Origin: Hevea brasiliensis
Taxonomy: Eukaryota; Streptophyta; Magnoliopsida; Malpighiales; Euphorbiaceae
DNA: 64,000 bases
Direction: 5' to 3'
Assembly (NCBI RefSeq): GCF_030052815.1
Contig: NC_079510.1
Span: 37,296,358 to 37,360,357 of the forward strand
Part shown: positions 1-11,722 of the stretch, piece by piece
How the letters are laid out: each line of letters opens with the position of its first letter
How positions within the stretch are numbered: the first letter of the stretch is position 1
Made by a program: the position numbers and the translations under genes
Notes under the pieces: model-generated
What the model was told of the DNA's origin: nothing
Database searches by the model: none
Seen by the model: only the letters and a program-made list of their open reading frames with translations

Positions 1-93
1 TTTTCTTTTTTTTTTTTTTTCATCCCTTTTGTTGTCTAAAGACTATAACTTTTTCTCTATTACATCTCTGAAGACCTTTTATATTATATGCAG

Positions 94-3000
94 ATATCAA
101 GGAATGATTAAGGGTTATAGTGGAGTTCTCCGTTTAGGGGAGGCAACTTCAACTTGGGATGCTGATTCACCGGTGTGTCTATATATATTTTGAATAAAAG
201 CTGATGATTGTTATTTTCTGGTCAAATGCTGTATGATAATTCAATGTACTTGTTCTTACTTTGAAGCATTAGTAACCAAGACATTTGTGTATTATGCTGT
301 CTTGTCCTGTATTAGGAAAAAGGCACATCCTTCATATTGAAACACCTAGTATAAATTCTAGGAGGGAGGGTCTAGTGTTTTGCTCATTGAGATTGAGTAT
401 AAGCTGACCAATAGCTACCAGCTTGAATGGAAGAGCATTGGAGAATTTAGTTCAGTGCGCCCCAAAAATCTAATTTGCGCTCTACTACTTTTTGTTTTTT
501 GCATTGCCAATATTGCCCTTTTGTCAGTGAAATCAAGATTGTATAGTTTGCATTATTATCACTCAGGTCAGTTGGCTTTCCAGATTTAGATACCTCTTAT
601 CACAATGATTTGGGGAGTGGGGACCGTTCTTCACTCTTTTCTCTATGGCCGATATTTTATTAGAACTATGCTTTGCAATTCCTTCTAGTGATTCTCAGTG
701 TTGACATGAAAATTTTCCCTATTCACAAAAAATTGGCTTCTCCTTCTAGTGATTCTCAGGCCTTGTGTTTTTTTTCCCTTGTGACCCAGAGTCCTGATCA
801 CCTGATCCTAGAGATAGCTAATATCAGAAAACACTGCCCCCAGTATCATAAGATATCATCATTTTCTTTAGAAAGCTAAATGTAATCAGTGATGGCAACA
901 GGCTTCAAATTCCTTCCAAATCTGGAGTCCACATTTTCAATCTACATCCATACCCTCCACAATATGGCCAAAGTCATGCTTGGTTTTGGGGTTGCAATCG
1001 GAGAAATAGAATCCATTGCTTATTAGTCATGCATTAGTCTTGGATAGTGTGCAATTAAAACGGAAATTGAAGTAAAAATTTGGAGTATATTTAGAATAAA
1101 TAGATAATTGCTATTTCACTAGAGTCTCTGCTGTTTTAAAATCTTTGATCCATTAATACAACGGCGATATAGTCACTGCATAAAATTGAAAGGTTTGTGG
1201 AATGTGAATAGCACTACATGTTAGTTCAAACTTTTTGCACTAGATCTTCATTAACATCATCTTGTTGCTTGTTGGACACCATAGAAATTTGAATTTGATG
1301 TTGTATCTTGAATCTACTTCTATGCATCATCCAAATCTTTATTTGTAAACTGCCCTTTTTAGGTTATCCAGCGTGAGCCTTGGGAGCACATCAAAGATGT
1401 GGACATAAGGAAAGCTGCTGCTTCTTTTTGTGGTGAAATATGGCAAGTTCCTCCAATGTTCTCTGCCATCAAAGTAAGAAATTTTGCTACATTAGCTGAT
1501 GACCATGCTGGATAGGTAGCCAATGATGTATAGCTGTGTTCACAGATGCTTGCATGTGGTCCTCAAAATAAATAAGAATTCTACTAGGCATAGTGACTCA
1601 CTACAGTTACAGTGTTGTAGTGAGTCACTTTTTCATTTTAGAATTTACATATCTTTTATTCACTTTCTGTGATTATGTTCTGTTTATTCACATTCTTAAC
1701 AACTCATAATCACATATTCACCATAAAGCATGGCTAGCTTTCCTAGACAAATGGAATAAGTTGATGATATAGTCCACCTTTCTTCTATTCATCCACAACT
1801 ATAAGTAGAAGAAAGAAGCACCCTGAAGTTTACATTCTAATTCTGCCAGGACTCGGTATCATGATGCTGTGGCTTTCTTCTATGTAGAATGCTCTATTGG
1901 AGTGCATCTCTAGCTAGACTAATGGAGATAAAAAGGTGGAGACCACAGCTTGATACGAGTACTAACTGAAATATACCACAAGCCTCAGAGCTCAGGTCAA
2001 GGATCTCTCTCAAATGGAGAAAGGGAATTCCACTACTATAAGACTGTCAACCTAATTCCTAATTCTTGTAGCAGAACCGACTACTTGAACGAGTACCAGC
2101 ATGGGGAGAACCTGTACCTCAAATTAGTTCGTATTATCTGTGTCTACCCTAGTATCCCTGTTACTGTAAGGGAACAGAAGCAAGAAAAGCAGATTTTAGA
2201 TACTAAGACGTCCGAGACTTGAAACTAGAACTCACTAACCAAATGATTTTCAAATACATAAATGCATACAATAACCATTCAACTCAACAATTATACATAC
2301 AAGAGAAAGGAATCTTCTGAAATATTTTGCATGTAAATAGGGGAATAAATGGTGACGTTAAGCATTAAGATTATCTGTTACAGTTATACACACTATTATG
2401 GGTATGAACGTAATAGGCATATTATCTGTTCTTATTTAATAGTTACAAACTCGGGTGAAACTTTGGTGATCCACTTCTTTAATTATGCTTCTAGATTTTG
2501 TTGTTCACACCTAATATATCCCATATCAGTCAGTATTCACAGTAACTTACACCTAAGAGTAATGATAAATTGCCAATTAGGTTCTAAATTTTCAGTTTTA
2601 TCTAATGTGGGCACCTGAGACTGGTATTCTTTGCAAATGTGACTATTTTCACCCTAAAGTTATGTTTAGGTACATTGTGGCTTGTCGGTCTAGTCTCTTA
2701 AACTTGGCTTTGGCTTCTGAATTCTGGGTTGACACATTGTTGTTAGAATTATAGTTGACATGTTCCTTTCAGAAACTCGGGAGTCTGGAGTAATGGGGAA
2801 TTTTTTTTCAATGTATCAAAAAATTAAAAAAAAAATCTTTGTAAAGACAAATAATTTCTGCTTGGCATTGCTGATTTATTGAAACTGCATTTTGATTTTG
2901 TAATTTTTTTTTTGGATGGAGATAGCTGCTTTTCACCCATTTCTGGAAAATCAACGAGTTGATGCTTTTCTCTAAAGCAGTTCAACCTGTGTTTTAAGAT

Positions 3001-6000
3001 CCAGATGTGGATCAATAAAGGAGGTTGTACTTTAAAATGCATGCATATTTGAATTCAAAAACACTGTTATGTGTTATTAGTTTGCTTGCTCAAACTTTCT
3101 CCACTTTGTGATAGATTGGAGGTGAAAAGATGTATGAGAAAGCTAGACGAGGAGAAAATATTGAGCTTTCACCCAGAAGAATTTCAATTTTTCAGTTCGA
3201 AATACAGCGAAGTTTAGAGGACAGGTTCTTTTGCTTTCTGTTCTATATATATCAGCACAAGTACACTCCTACGCACAAGCCACTAGCTACATCTTCAATT
3301 TTTTCCTCTTGTTAATTAAATGTGAAAACATGTTATATACACATATAATATGTAAATATATGGTATACTTAATGTGCACCTTTTTGTTCATCTGTGTGTG
3401 CCAATTGTTGGATGCAACTTTGATACTAGCTGGAAGCGTATTGGATTGATGCTACTTTGTACTACTTTGTTCGGAGAGGATTAACACATAAACAAGATAA
3501 ACAGGATAAACAAAGGAATTACAGGGAGAGAGAATACTTGATATGTCTATTACTTTCTCTACACGTCTCTTTCTTATTCTTTTCTTCTCTCTACATGAAC
3601 ACATATACCATAGGGGTTTATATAGTAGACACTTCATACTAGATACATAGAACTTAATCTTCTAGTTATTAGCATCTATATTAATGTAACACAATTTACT
3701 AAACACTTCATACTTTCCTAAGCACACCACACACTTATCAACACATGCTTATTATTATTAATATTAAATTTATACTTCCAACATCCCCCCATAAATTTAA
3801 ATCTCTCTTCATATTACTAAATGATGATTGCTCGAACTACAATGTAGGGGAAATTCACGAGCTACAGCAACTAATCTTTGAACCACACGATAGCTCGATT
3901 TTTCAGCTTCTCGATCCTCCAATCTTCTCTTTAGCTCATCACGCATTATTCTCAGTTTTTTTATGGCGTCATTCAAGTCATCAATAAAATTGTTTAATTC
4001 GTGCAACTCTCACTCATTCACGTCTTTGATAATGACATTATGAAACCATTTGAAATGCCTTATCATGCGTAGAGCAGCATCATTCTCAGCATCCTTCTTT
4101 GTATAGGCCTTATACCCATATTCCGTATGCCTTTCAAATTTGTCTTCAAAATCTATTCTCACTAGGAAACTAGTTTGATGATCTGTACAACCTTTTTCAT
4201 ACGAATAAATTGCTGGTGGCAATCTAAACTTTTCAAGTAATTCCTTAAGTATCATTTTGAATGGGATGGTCACAACAATTGGTACTTCAATCTCCATTAT
4301 TCACTTGGTTGTTCCTTGACACTTTGGTGTTTTTCGGGGATTTCTTTACACCCTTACTAATTCTCGGAAGACCTTTTCGGCTTCCCTTCTCTCTTGGAAG
4401 ACTCTTCTTGTCTTCTTCGCTTTCTCAATGGGTTATCTTCTTGATTTGAACTTGGAGATTCTAAATGCAAATGACCCTCTCAACAGATCTCTTTTCCCAA
4501 CCTGGAGAAACACTTTCAATGGATATTCTCTTCAACAGACCAATCTCTTTAACAAGCTATCTTATACCACCCTTTTCACCTTGCTCTGATGCCACTTTGT
4601 TGGACGCATCTTTGATACAAGCTGGAAGCATATTAGATTGATACTATCTTTGATAAGTGTCATGAATTTCCCCCAAGCACTCTAACAAGCTTTCTTATAC
4701 CACCTTTTCACCTTTTCAAAGCTGGTGTGCCAATGCCTGGTGGTTGATTTTCAACTTCCAGGATGTGGCTTTGCTTGGATATACTGTTCCACATGTATGC
4801 TGTTGATCATGTATGCTCTGTTGCTCATGTAATATGTATATTATGTTGAAGTTAAATATTCCTTTTATCAGAAAGGATAGGTTACTGTCAATATGACATC
4901 ATTGATTATGCTCTTTCTCTTTGTGATTAACTTATAGCCATTCCTCTGTTCAAAATAGAAACCTTTGCTTGGTACTCTGACAATATACAAAATATAGCTC
5001 TTTCTAAGATTTCGACATTTTTGGTTGGTTACCGGTTTATCTGATAAAAACTAGAAGCCATGAAATGGCAATGCAAAATCTGATGTTACATGATAGTCAC
5101 AAGACGCAATACATATCACCTGATCAATGATCAGTGGCATAACAATACCTGGGCTTAAAGGTGACGTGAGCTGGAGGTTAGAGTTCAAGCCACTGAGACT
5201 AAATGTGGTTGTACATACGATTGAACCAAATGATTGTCATGCTAACTTATTGTCCATTATGTCACCACTTTGGGAATTATTACATAATTAACTAAAATTT
5301 ATTTCTTTGATCCTCTTAAACTCTTCTGCACTTTTATTCCATGTGCTTTGGGTGATGGAAATTGGAAAACTTATGCTTTCATAGACTCTGTTTTAGATAT
5401 TAAAAATTCATGTTAGGAAGAGCTTTCTGGAAATTATAGGTTCACTGTTTAGGCAGCCATAATTGGACTTGAATTGAGTTTATGTGGTGGTTGCAGACAA
5501 AATTTGATTTTCCGAGTTGTCTGCTCTAAAGGAACATATATCCGATCACTATGTGCAGATTTTGGGAAGGCTCTTGGCAGGTATACATTTTTTCACCTTG
5601 ATTCAGTGATAGCTTTTTATTAATTTATCCTGTGGCCAGTAAACATGACTTAGAAGCATTACACATTTCTGAGGATTTAACTCAAAATCGTTCAGAATGG
5701 AAAAAGCGAATCCATATAGCCGACCCCAAATTTTTGGGATAAAGGCTTAGTTGAGTTGAGTTGAGTTGTATCCTGTGGCCAGTAGTTTTGGGTTTCTGGA
5801 ATTACTGACAATCTTTGGCTTCCCGCCTAATATTAATAGATTTATAACCAGATGGTTTCAAGTGCATGTTGTGAGTGAAATTGGATCATAGTGAGACCAG
5901 AAGTAAGAAGTGAATTTAGCTTGCCTTGTATTAAATGTTCAAAGATGTTAAACTATGACATCAAAATAAGAATTTGCAACCGTTTGAGAATTTTAAATGT

Positions 6001-6986
6001 TTGCCTATCCAAGATGCAACATAACTTCAAATTTTGTGCATAGTTGTCAAAATTTCTGATTCAGCAACACTTAGGAATAAGGAGACTGGACTTTACTCCT
6101 TAATTCTAAAATTTTGCTCACCATTGAAGAATGCAATTGAAGGCTGTGACAGTGTAGCATTAAAATATTCTGCTATTAAGTTGGTTTTCTCATTCTCTAT
6201 TTGAGTTGATATTGTTTCTAATTTGACTTTTCAATTGCAGTTGTGCTCATTTAACTTCTCTTCGAAGAGATTCAATTGGTAAGGCCTTTTCCTCATTCTT
6301 GAAATTCTTAGTGAGGACTGAGAGGATCAAGTTTTTAGGCTCCGTAATATTTTTTGCATTTTATAGCGTTTGGGACGCTCAAAGGAAAATGGATATTTCT
6401 TAGTCAAAAGAAAAACTAATGATTCCTCTTTTTTAAAAGAGGAAGTCATTTTTCGTTTTCTAAATTTTGATAATATTATTAAAATGTGAAAACATTCGTA
6501 CATACATGAAATAACACAAACCAACCATTAGTTTAACATTACAATCAAATAACATAAAATATTTTTATGGACAATATTTTTTATAAAACATTTTGCATGG
6601 AAATCATTTTCCATATATAAGATATATTATGCAAAACAAAAGGAGCCTTAATCTGAGTTATTTCATCATCATTTTGCAAGGAATCCCGGAGAGAGAGAGA
6701 CCATGAGTAATTAAATAATTTATTGATACTTGTGCTGCATTCACAATTGGATAAAAATCAGTGGAAGTGTCTCTATTTTGCGCACTTAAATGACAAATTT
6801 TTGGGGAGCCACTTAAAATCTCAATTAGGTGTGTCATTCAGCAAGGAAATTGGGAAAAGATTACAATATTTGACAAAAATAATAATACACTGATGACATT
6901 TCTATTTGTTTACAGGAGAATACTTGGCAGATGACGCTTGGGACTTCAAAGATCTGGAAGAGGCAGTAACAAAAAATTATTTCTAA
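94..6986 (+). CDS. TruB-family tRNA pseudouridine synthase, 3' part
   Basis: Six coding exons are visible: 94-172, 1363-1473, 3115-3224, 5497-5580, 6241-6278 and 6916-6986 (TAA stop at 6984). All junctions are AG/GT and the phases agree throughout, giving about 163 C-terminal residues. They match TruB (tRNA Psi55 synthase) in order: LRLGEATSTWDAD, then PPMFSAIK followed by GEKMYEKARRGE, then the strongly conserved VVCSKGTYIRSLCADFG and CAHLTSLRRDSIG. From the family, the enzyme converts a uridine of the tRNA T-loop to pseudouridine. The exon with the catalytic aspartate lies upstream of the window, so activity cannot be judged here. Plant members are often organellar, but no transit peptide can be seen in this part. 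Introns hold several transposons, none of which breaks an exon. An Arabidopsis counterpart would be At5g14460 (from memory). Confidence 0.93.
1592..1629. repeat. Perfect 14-bp inverted repeat (hairpin) in TruB intron
   Basis: AGTGACTCACTACA (1592-1605) is followed after 10 bases by its exact reverse complement, TGTAGTGAGTCACT (1616-1629). The flanks are weakly complementary too (agaattcta on the left, tagaattta on the right), so this may be the core of a tiny MITE. Each arm holds a TGACTCA/TGAGTCA element. It lies inside the second visible intron. No target duplication is obvious. Confidence 0.6.
3406..4651 (-). mobile_element. Small non-autonomous LTR retroelement carrying a dsRBD-like ORF
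   Basis: Read on the minus strand. The 3' LTR is 3406-3783 (378 bp), with inverted ends TGTTGG and CCAACA. A polypurine tract (ATGGGGGGA) sits directly beside it at 3784-3793. The other LTR starts at 4598 and matches the first for about 54 bp before similarity is lost, so it is truncated or rearranged. A primer-binding site TGGCATCAGAGC (initiator-Met tRNA type) lies 3 bases inside it at 4583-4594. The internal region is only about 0.8 kb and has no gag, protease, RT or integrase, so it resembles a TRIM or LARD. Just outside the truncated LTR, 4684-4712 repeats part of the internal leader (compare 4549-4580), which shows a local rearrangement. No target duplication can be scored because one LTR is incomplete. 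The element lies in a TruB intron, antisense to the gene. Confidence 0.75.
3809..4297 (-). pseudogene. dsRNA-binding-domain-like plus coiled-coil ORF inside the small LTR element
   Basis: The minus-strand reading frame starts at ATG 4297 and has one in-frame TGA at 4010-4012. It then continues in the same frame to 3809, about 163 codons in all. The first half looks like a dsRNA-binding domain: an LKELLEKFRLP-type first helix, then H-x2-SFLVRIDF strands, then GYKAYTKKDAENDAALRMI, which resembles the GxSKKxAKxxAA second helix of that family. The second half (NNFIDDLNDAIKKLRIMRDE and onward) is charged and heptad-like, probably a coiled coil. No retroviral domain is seen. The stop may be decay, or the upstream ORF alone (95 aa) may be the product. 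The domain assignment is by eye. Confidence 0.55.
5642..5768 (+). mobile_element. 5'-truncated RTE-type LINE 3' end in TruB intron
   Basis: This is about 127 bp matching the 3' end of the LINEs found at 28197-32374. It encodes [18 protein letters not shown], then the IADPK ending, a stop and a short TTGAG repeat tail. It is bounded by a direct repeat, tatcctgtggccagta (5626-5641 and 5769-5784), a clear target-site duplication. It lies in the intron between exons 5497-5580 and 6241-6278, in the sense orientation. Confidence 0.88.
6338..6647. mobile_element. Tourist/Harbinger-like MITE
   Basis: A 310-bp A+T-rich segment begins GGCTCCGTAATATTTTTTGC and ends GCAAAACAAAAGGAGCC, which are imperfect inverted ends. 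It is flanked by TTA on both sides (6335-6337 and 6648-6650). A TTA target duplication and a GGCTCC terminus suit PIF/Harbinger MITEs. An internal palindrome (ctcttttttaaaagag, near 6426) adds secondary structure. It has no coding capacity and lies in the last TruB intron. Confidence 0.6.
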
Positions 6987-7749
6987 CTGGTTGTGGCAAT
7001 AAGTTGGCCCGAAAAATTTTGGGGCTCAGTACATTTTTGTTGGTGGTTACATCATTCCCTCATTTCATTCATTACAAACTATAAAAATTTGATACAGTGA
7101 TAGGTAGCTAAAGGCTTTTGGTAAGCTAAAGGCTTTTGGTACTCTCTCTCTGCAGATTAGTTCTATGCAAATTTTTGATAGCCAATTCCCAGAATTTTCA
7201 AGGGCTGTACTTTGCTAAAGTGAAACCGTAGATTCTATTCTAGAAATGAAATGGCGCATAGAAATTCTAATGTGTACGTTCGAGTAGCTGACTTACGAGC
7301 CATCATGGGGAAATAACCCTTCTGTTCTTGCATTACCAAGATCATGATTTTAAACTTCTGAACCTTTCTTGCCCGAGTCATCAGAATACATAAATTTGTC
7401 TAGTTAATTTGCTCAAGGCTACAGGTCAGCTCTTCCATTACACCTAAATAGTAAATATAACTCCATAAGGTTGTTCACAATTACAGGTGATATGAACTAT
7501 GGGGATTGATTCCCAGAACAAAGACACTTAGAAGGCCACAAAAAATTACGTTAATGAATACAGAAAATGAATGAAGCATTGCAATTTTCAGTGAAAGAAC
7601 TGGTAAATATGAAACAGGGATATATGCTTACTAAACCAGCCACGACACATTATCATTGTGGAAACTGCATAAACATGGATGTGAGTTCTGCAAGTAGATT
7701 AGATGTGGTTATTTTATAAAATATTCTTGTAGCCATCACTGCCATCCCT

Positions 7750-7944
7750 CTAACGAGTTGTTGAATTGGCAGGATCAATTCCCATTGCCTGAAAGTAGGC
7801 TTTCTCTGCATTAGTCATTCGATTTTGAAACATATCCCATTCTTTTCGACATCTCTCCCTCACCTGAGAAAGAAAATCAGACCTTCAAAGCTCTTCGCAT
7901 TGACGGTGACTATGCAAATTCATCATCAATGCTAACTAGTCTTA

Positions 7945-7996
<52 letters not shown>

Positions 7997-10900
7997 GCAC
8001 GCAATGAAAGTAAAGAACTTATTGCATACCCCTTCCCATGGTGCCCTACCACTCTCTGCTTTCCCCTGTCAAAAAAAAAGAAAGGATGACTAAAGTATAT
8101 TCCACATCAAACAAAACTATTTGTATTAGATAATGACTTGGGTTTACCTGGTTCCCAAGTGAAGGAACACCTTGATGAACAATCCATTGAGCATCTACGA
8201 CCCCTATTTTCTCATGAGCAGGCTGTTTCCAAGCAACATAACAAAATTAATAAGTGATTGAGGTGGACAGCGAAAGTTGTTAATGTGGAAGAAGAAGGTG
8301 GTTACTGACCTCAACACATTTCCTCAGAGCAAAATCTAAACCCCATCCATGAATCAAGTCATTCTGAAATAGGAAAAATTTTAGACTAGCTAGTTAGAGA
8401 AGTTGGAGTGGCAATCACAAGAATGCATAATTCCAATACTCCATACCTGAATCATATGCCAAACACAACGCCATGCATCCCGAGAAAACACAGTCGCCAT
8501 AATCTCAACAAATCTGATCATTAAGTATTTAGATTAAGATGTACTGAAAATCAATCCTAACTACTAAATACATTTACAGAAGTGATAAGGAAAATGAAAT
8601 TTGAATAATCTTGGTAATCACATAACATTGACTTTATTATTGTTACATACGCTGCACAAGGTGGCAAGTGCGGGTCAGTACACCAACCAGGCTTCTCTTC
8701 AGTATCCCTGCAGGATGTGAGGAAAACGAAAGGGAGCAGTCAAGCCACAAGTGACAAGATAATTTAACAAGTGAAGAAGATTAAGGAGTTGAGTTGAGTT
8801 GAGTTGAGTTGAGAAGAAGATTAAGGAGTTCATACTTGTGAACTTCAGAGTCATCTCTCTTCTTTGTCATTGCCCATGTTGTCCCTCTATCAGGATCTAA
8901 ACCAGGCTGTGAAATCTCCAGACCATGTTTCCTTACCAGTTTAATGTATCTGAAACAGTGAAGAAATGAACCTCAACATATATTTTTTTTTATTTAAACA
9001 ATATTTTTCAATTAAGCATGAAGGTGAATTGCACTTACTCCTCTGCATCAAAATGCTCTACCCCAAGATCCTCATCCCACATAAAAATATAGTCATAGGG
9101 TGCAACAATGTCAGGATGTAGAAAACGTTTGGCATACCACCTTGAGCAAATTTCAGAGAGCATATGAGAAAATATAAGTTGCAATACATTCAGGTTTCTG
9201 AAATTTATAATAGGCTAGGCTAGAGTCTAACCACTTTGTTTGCTTCGAAGCACTCACGTGGATGGCTCGCTTTGACCACTCAAACTCATCCCATTCTGTT
9301 GTCCGACCATCATAATGAAATAACAGAATGGTGAAGTTATCTGAGAACTGTGAAAATATATTTTAATTGAGAAAATGAGAAAGCAAGAATAGAGAGAGAG
9401 AGAGAGGAGAGGAAGGGAGGGGAAAGAAACCTTTCTAATTGCTGCATCAATATTATTTTTCTGATCATAACCAACCGTAAAAGTAACCAGATACTTTGGT
9501 TTGGTGGCCAAGTCCTGCAAACACCACCTCCATTAACCAAATATCCAGATTAGGCAAGAACATACCACCATGATGTCAAATTGGAAAAATTTTTAATATT
9601 TTGAAGGTTAACTAAAAGCATGTGGAAATCCTATAAATGAATAGCAGCTGAAAGGAAGAGATGTGATGCTTCAAATAAGATAGCTTGATGCACATATTTT
9701 TGCTTATAAAAAATTAAAAGAAGAAAAAGAAAGGATAGCTTGATGCAACAGTGATTAATTTGCTGCAAACTTCTTTAAAATGCCTTTTGTATACAATACA
9801 TTTTTGGTATCCATTTCTGGTACTTTACAGAATATTTCAAACTTTCTTCTCTTTCTTCATTTCAAGTCCATAACCCGTTCTCCCTCCTACCCCCAATCCC
9901 CACTTTACTCCCAACCCAACCAAAAAGGAAAATTATGATGCCATAAGAATTGGGTGATGGCGTCCCAAACTATCAACAGTGCCTGAAATGACAACCAAAT
10001 GGTTAAAATCTGGATCCCAACTTAAGAGGACTTAAGTTTGAACCGCTAAGCTGGTGGTGGGAATTTATGGGGCAGGAAAGGTGGTTGAGGTCTTCATTAG
10101 GGGTCTAAAAGAACCAAGTTGTTCGCGAGCTACTCGAGGCTCGACTCTATAAAAGGTCAGCTTGGTTTGGTTCGTTTTTTAAACGAGCCGAGCTCGAGCT
10201 CGAATTTTAGGCTCGTTTAATAAACGAGCCGAGTTCAAGCTTAGCAGTATTTGGTTCGAGCTCGGCTCGTTTAAAAAATCACAAGTCAGCTCATTGAATA
10301 GGCTCATGAACAGGCTCGTTGAATAGGCTTGTAGATAAGCTCATGAGCTAGCTCGTTTACAAAAATATTTATATTAATAATTATATTTCATAATGTTATA
10401 AATATATTTATTTTATTTATAATTATTCTAAAAATAATATATTATTTAAAATTATAATATAATCAACATATAAAATTTAGTTATTTGTATTTTTTTTTTG
10501 TATTTTTTTTTTAATAAAGATTAAGTTAATTTATATATAAAAATAGAATTAAAATGTTAAATATGTGCTCTCAATATAAAAAAATATATTATTAAATATT
10601 ATATTATTAAATAAAATTATAATATAATCAAAATAAAAAGTGTATTTATAAAATAATTTTTTAATATAAATTTAATTTTTTATAAAAAATAAAGTTAATT
10701 TTTATATGATAAATAAATTTAGAAAATCAGGCTATATAGCTTGGTGGTAGTTATATGATTTAAAAATATGAACCCATTTATCTCTCACTCTTTTCTTTTT
10801 TCTCTCTAAATTTTAAAATTTTAAAAGATTAAACTTCAAGTTTGACACTAATTATCTAACTATTATTATTACTCGCTCTCTCTTTCTCTACAATCTCCCC

Positions 10901-11043
10901 TTAATTCTTTCTATTAATACTAACTAATCTATTCATCTATTATAATTATTTATACTGTCCCTCACCTAGTCTCTGTCTTTATACGTACTTTCTCTCAGTT
11001 TCATCTAACCAATTTAGTGCGGAAACATTAACCAATACTCTCT

Positions 11044-11087
<44 letters not shown>

Positions 11088-11290
11088 ATTATAATTATTT
11101 TATATTATCCCTCACCTAGTCTCTGTCTTTATACATACTTTCTCTCAGTTTCATCCAACCAATTTAGCGCGAAAACATTAATCAATACTCTCTCTTTATA
11201 TATATATAGGATGAAACTGAGAGAAAGTATGTATAAAGACAGAGACTAGGTGAGGGATAGTATAAAATAATTATAATAGATGAATAGATT

Positions 11291-11333
<43 letters not shown>

Positions 11334-11669
11334 AGTGTATTAGCGTATTATATAATATACATTCTAATTTTCAATTATATAGTCCTTAAAAACTAATTAA
11401 ACTATACTGGAATAAATTATAAAAGGTGTTAAGTGTGTATTAACCATAAATACTACAAGTGATATTTAAAAATTAAATATGTAGCATGTACACACATGCA
11501 CATACATACACACATATGCTTCTTTTATATTATTGTAATATAATAATAAAGTTTAAATCAAATAAAAGGATTTAATCATAGAGTAATATATTATTAGTAT
11601 TTGGCGTGTTATACATATAATTAAAGGTTTTAATTAGCATTTGAGTCAATAAGAGTTAATATTTAAAGT

Positions 11670-11722
<53 letters not shown>

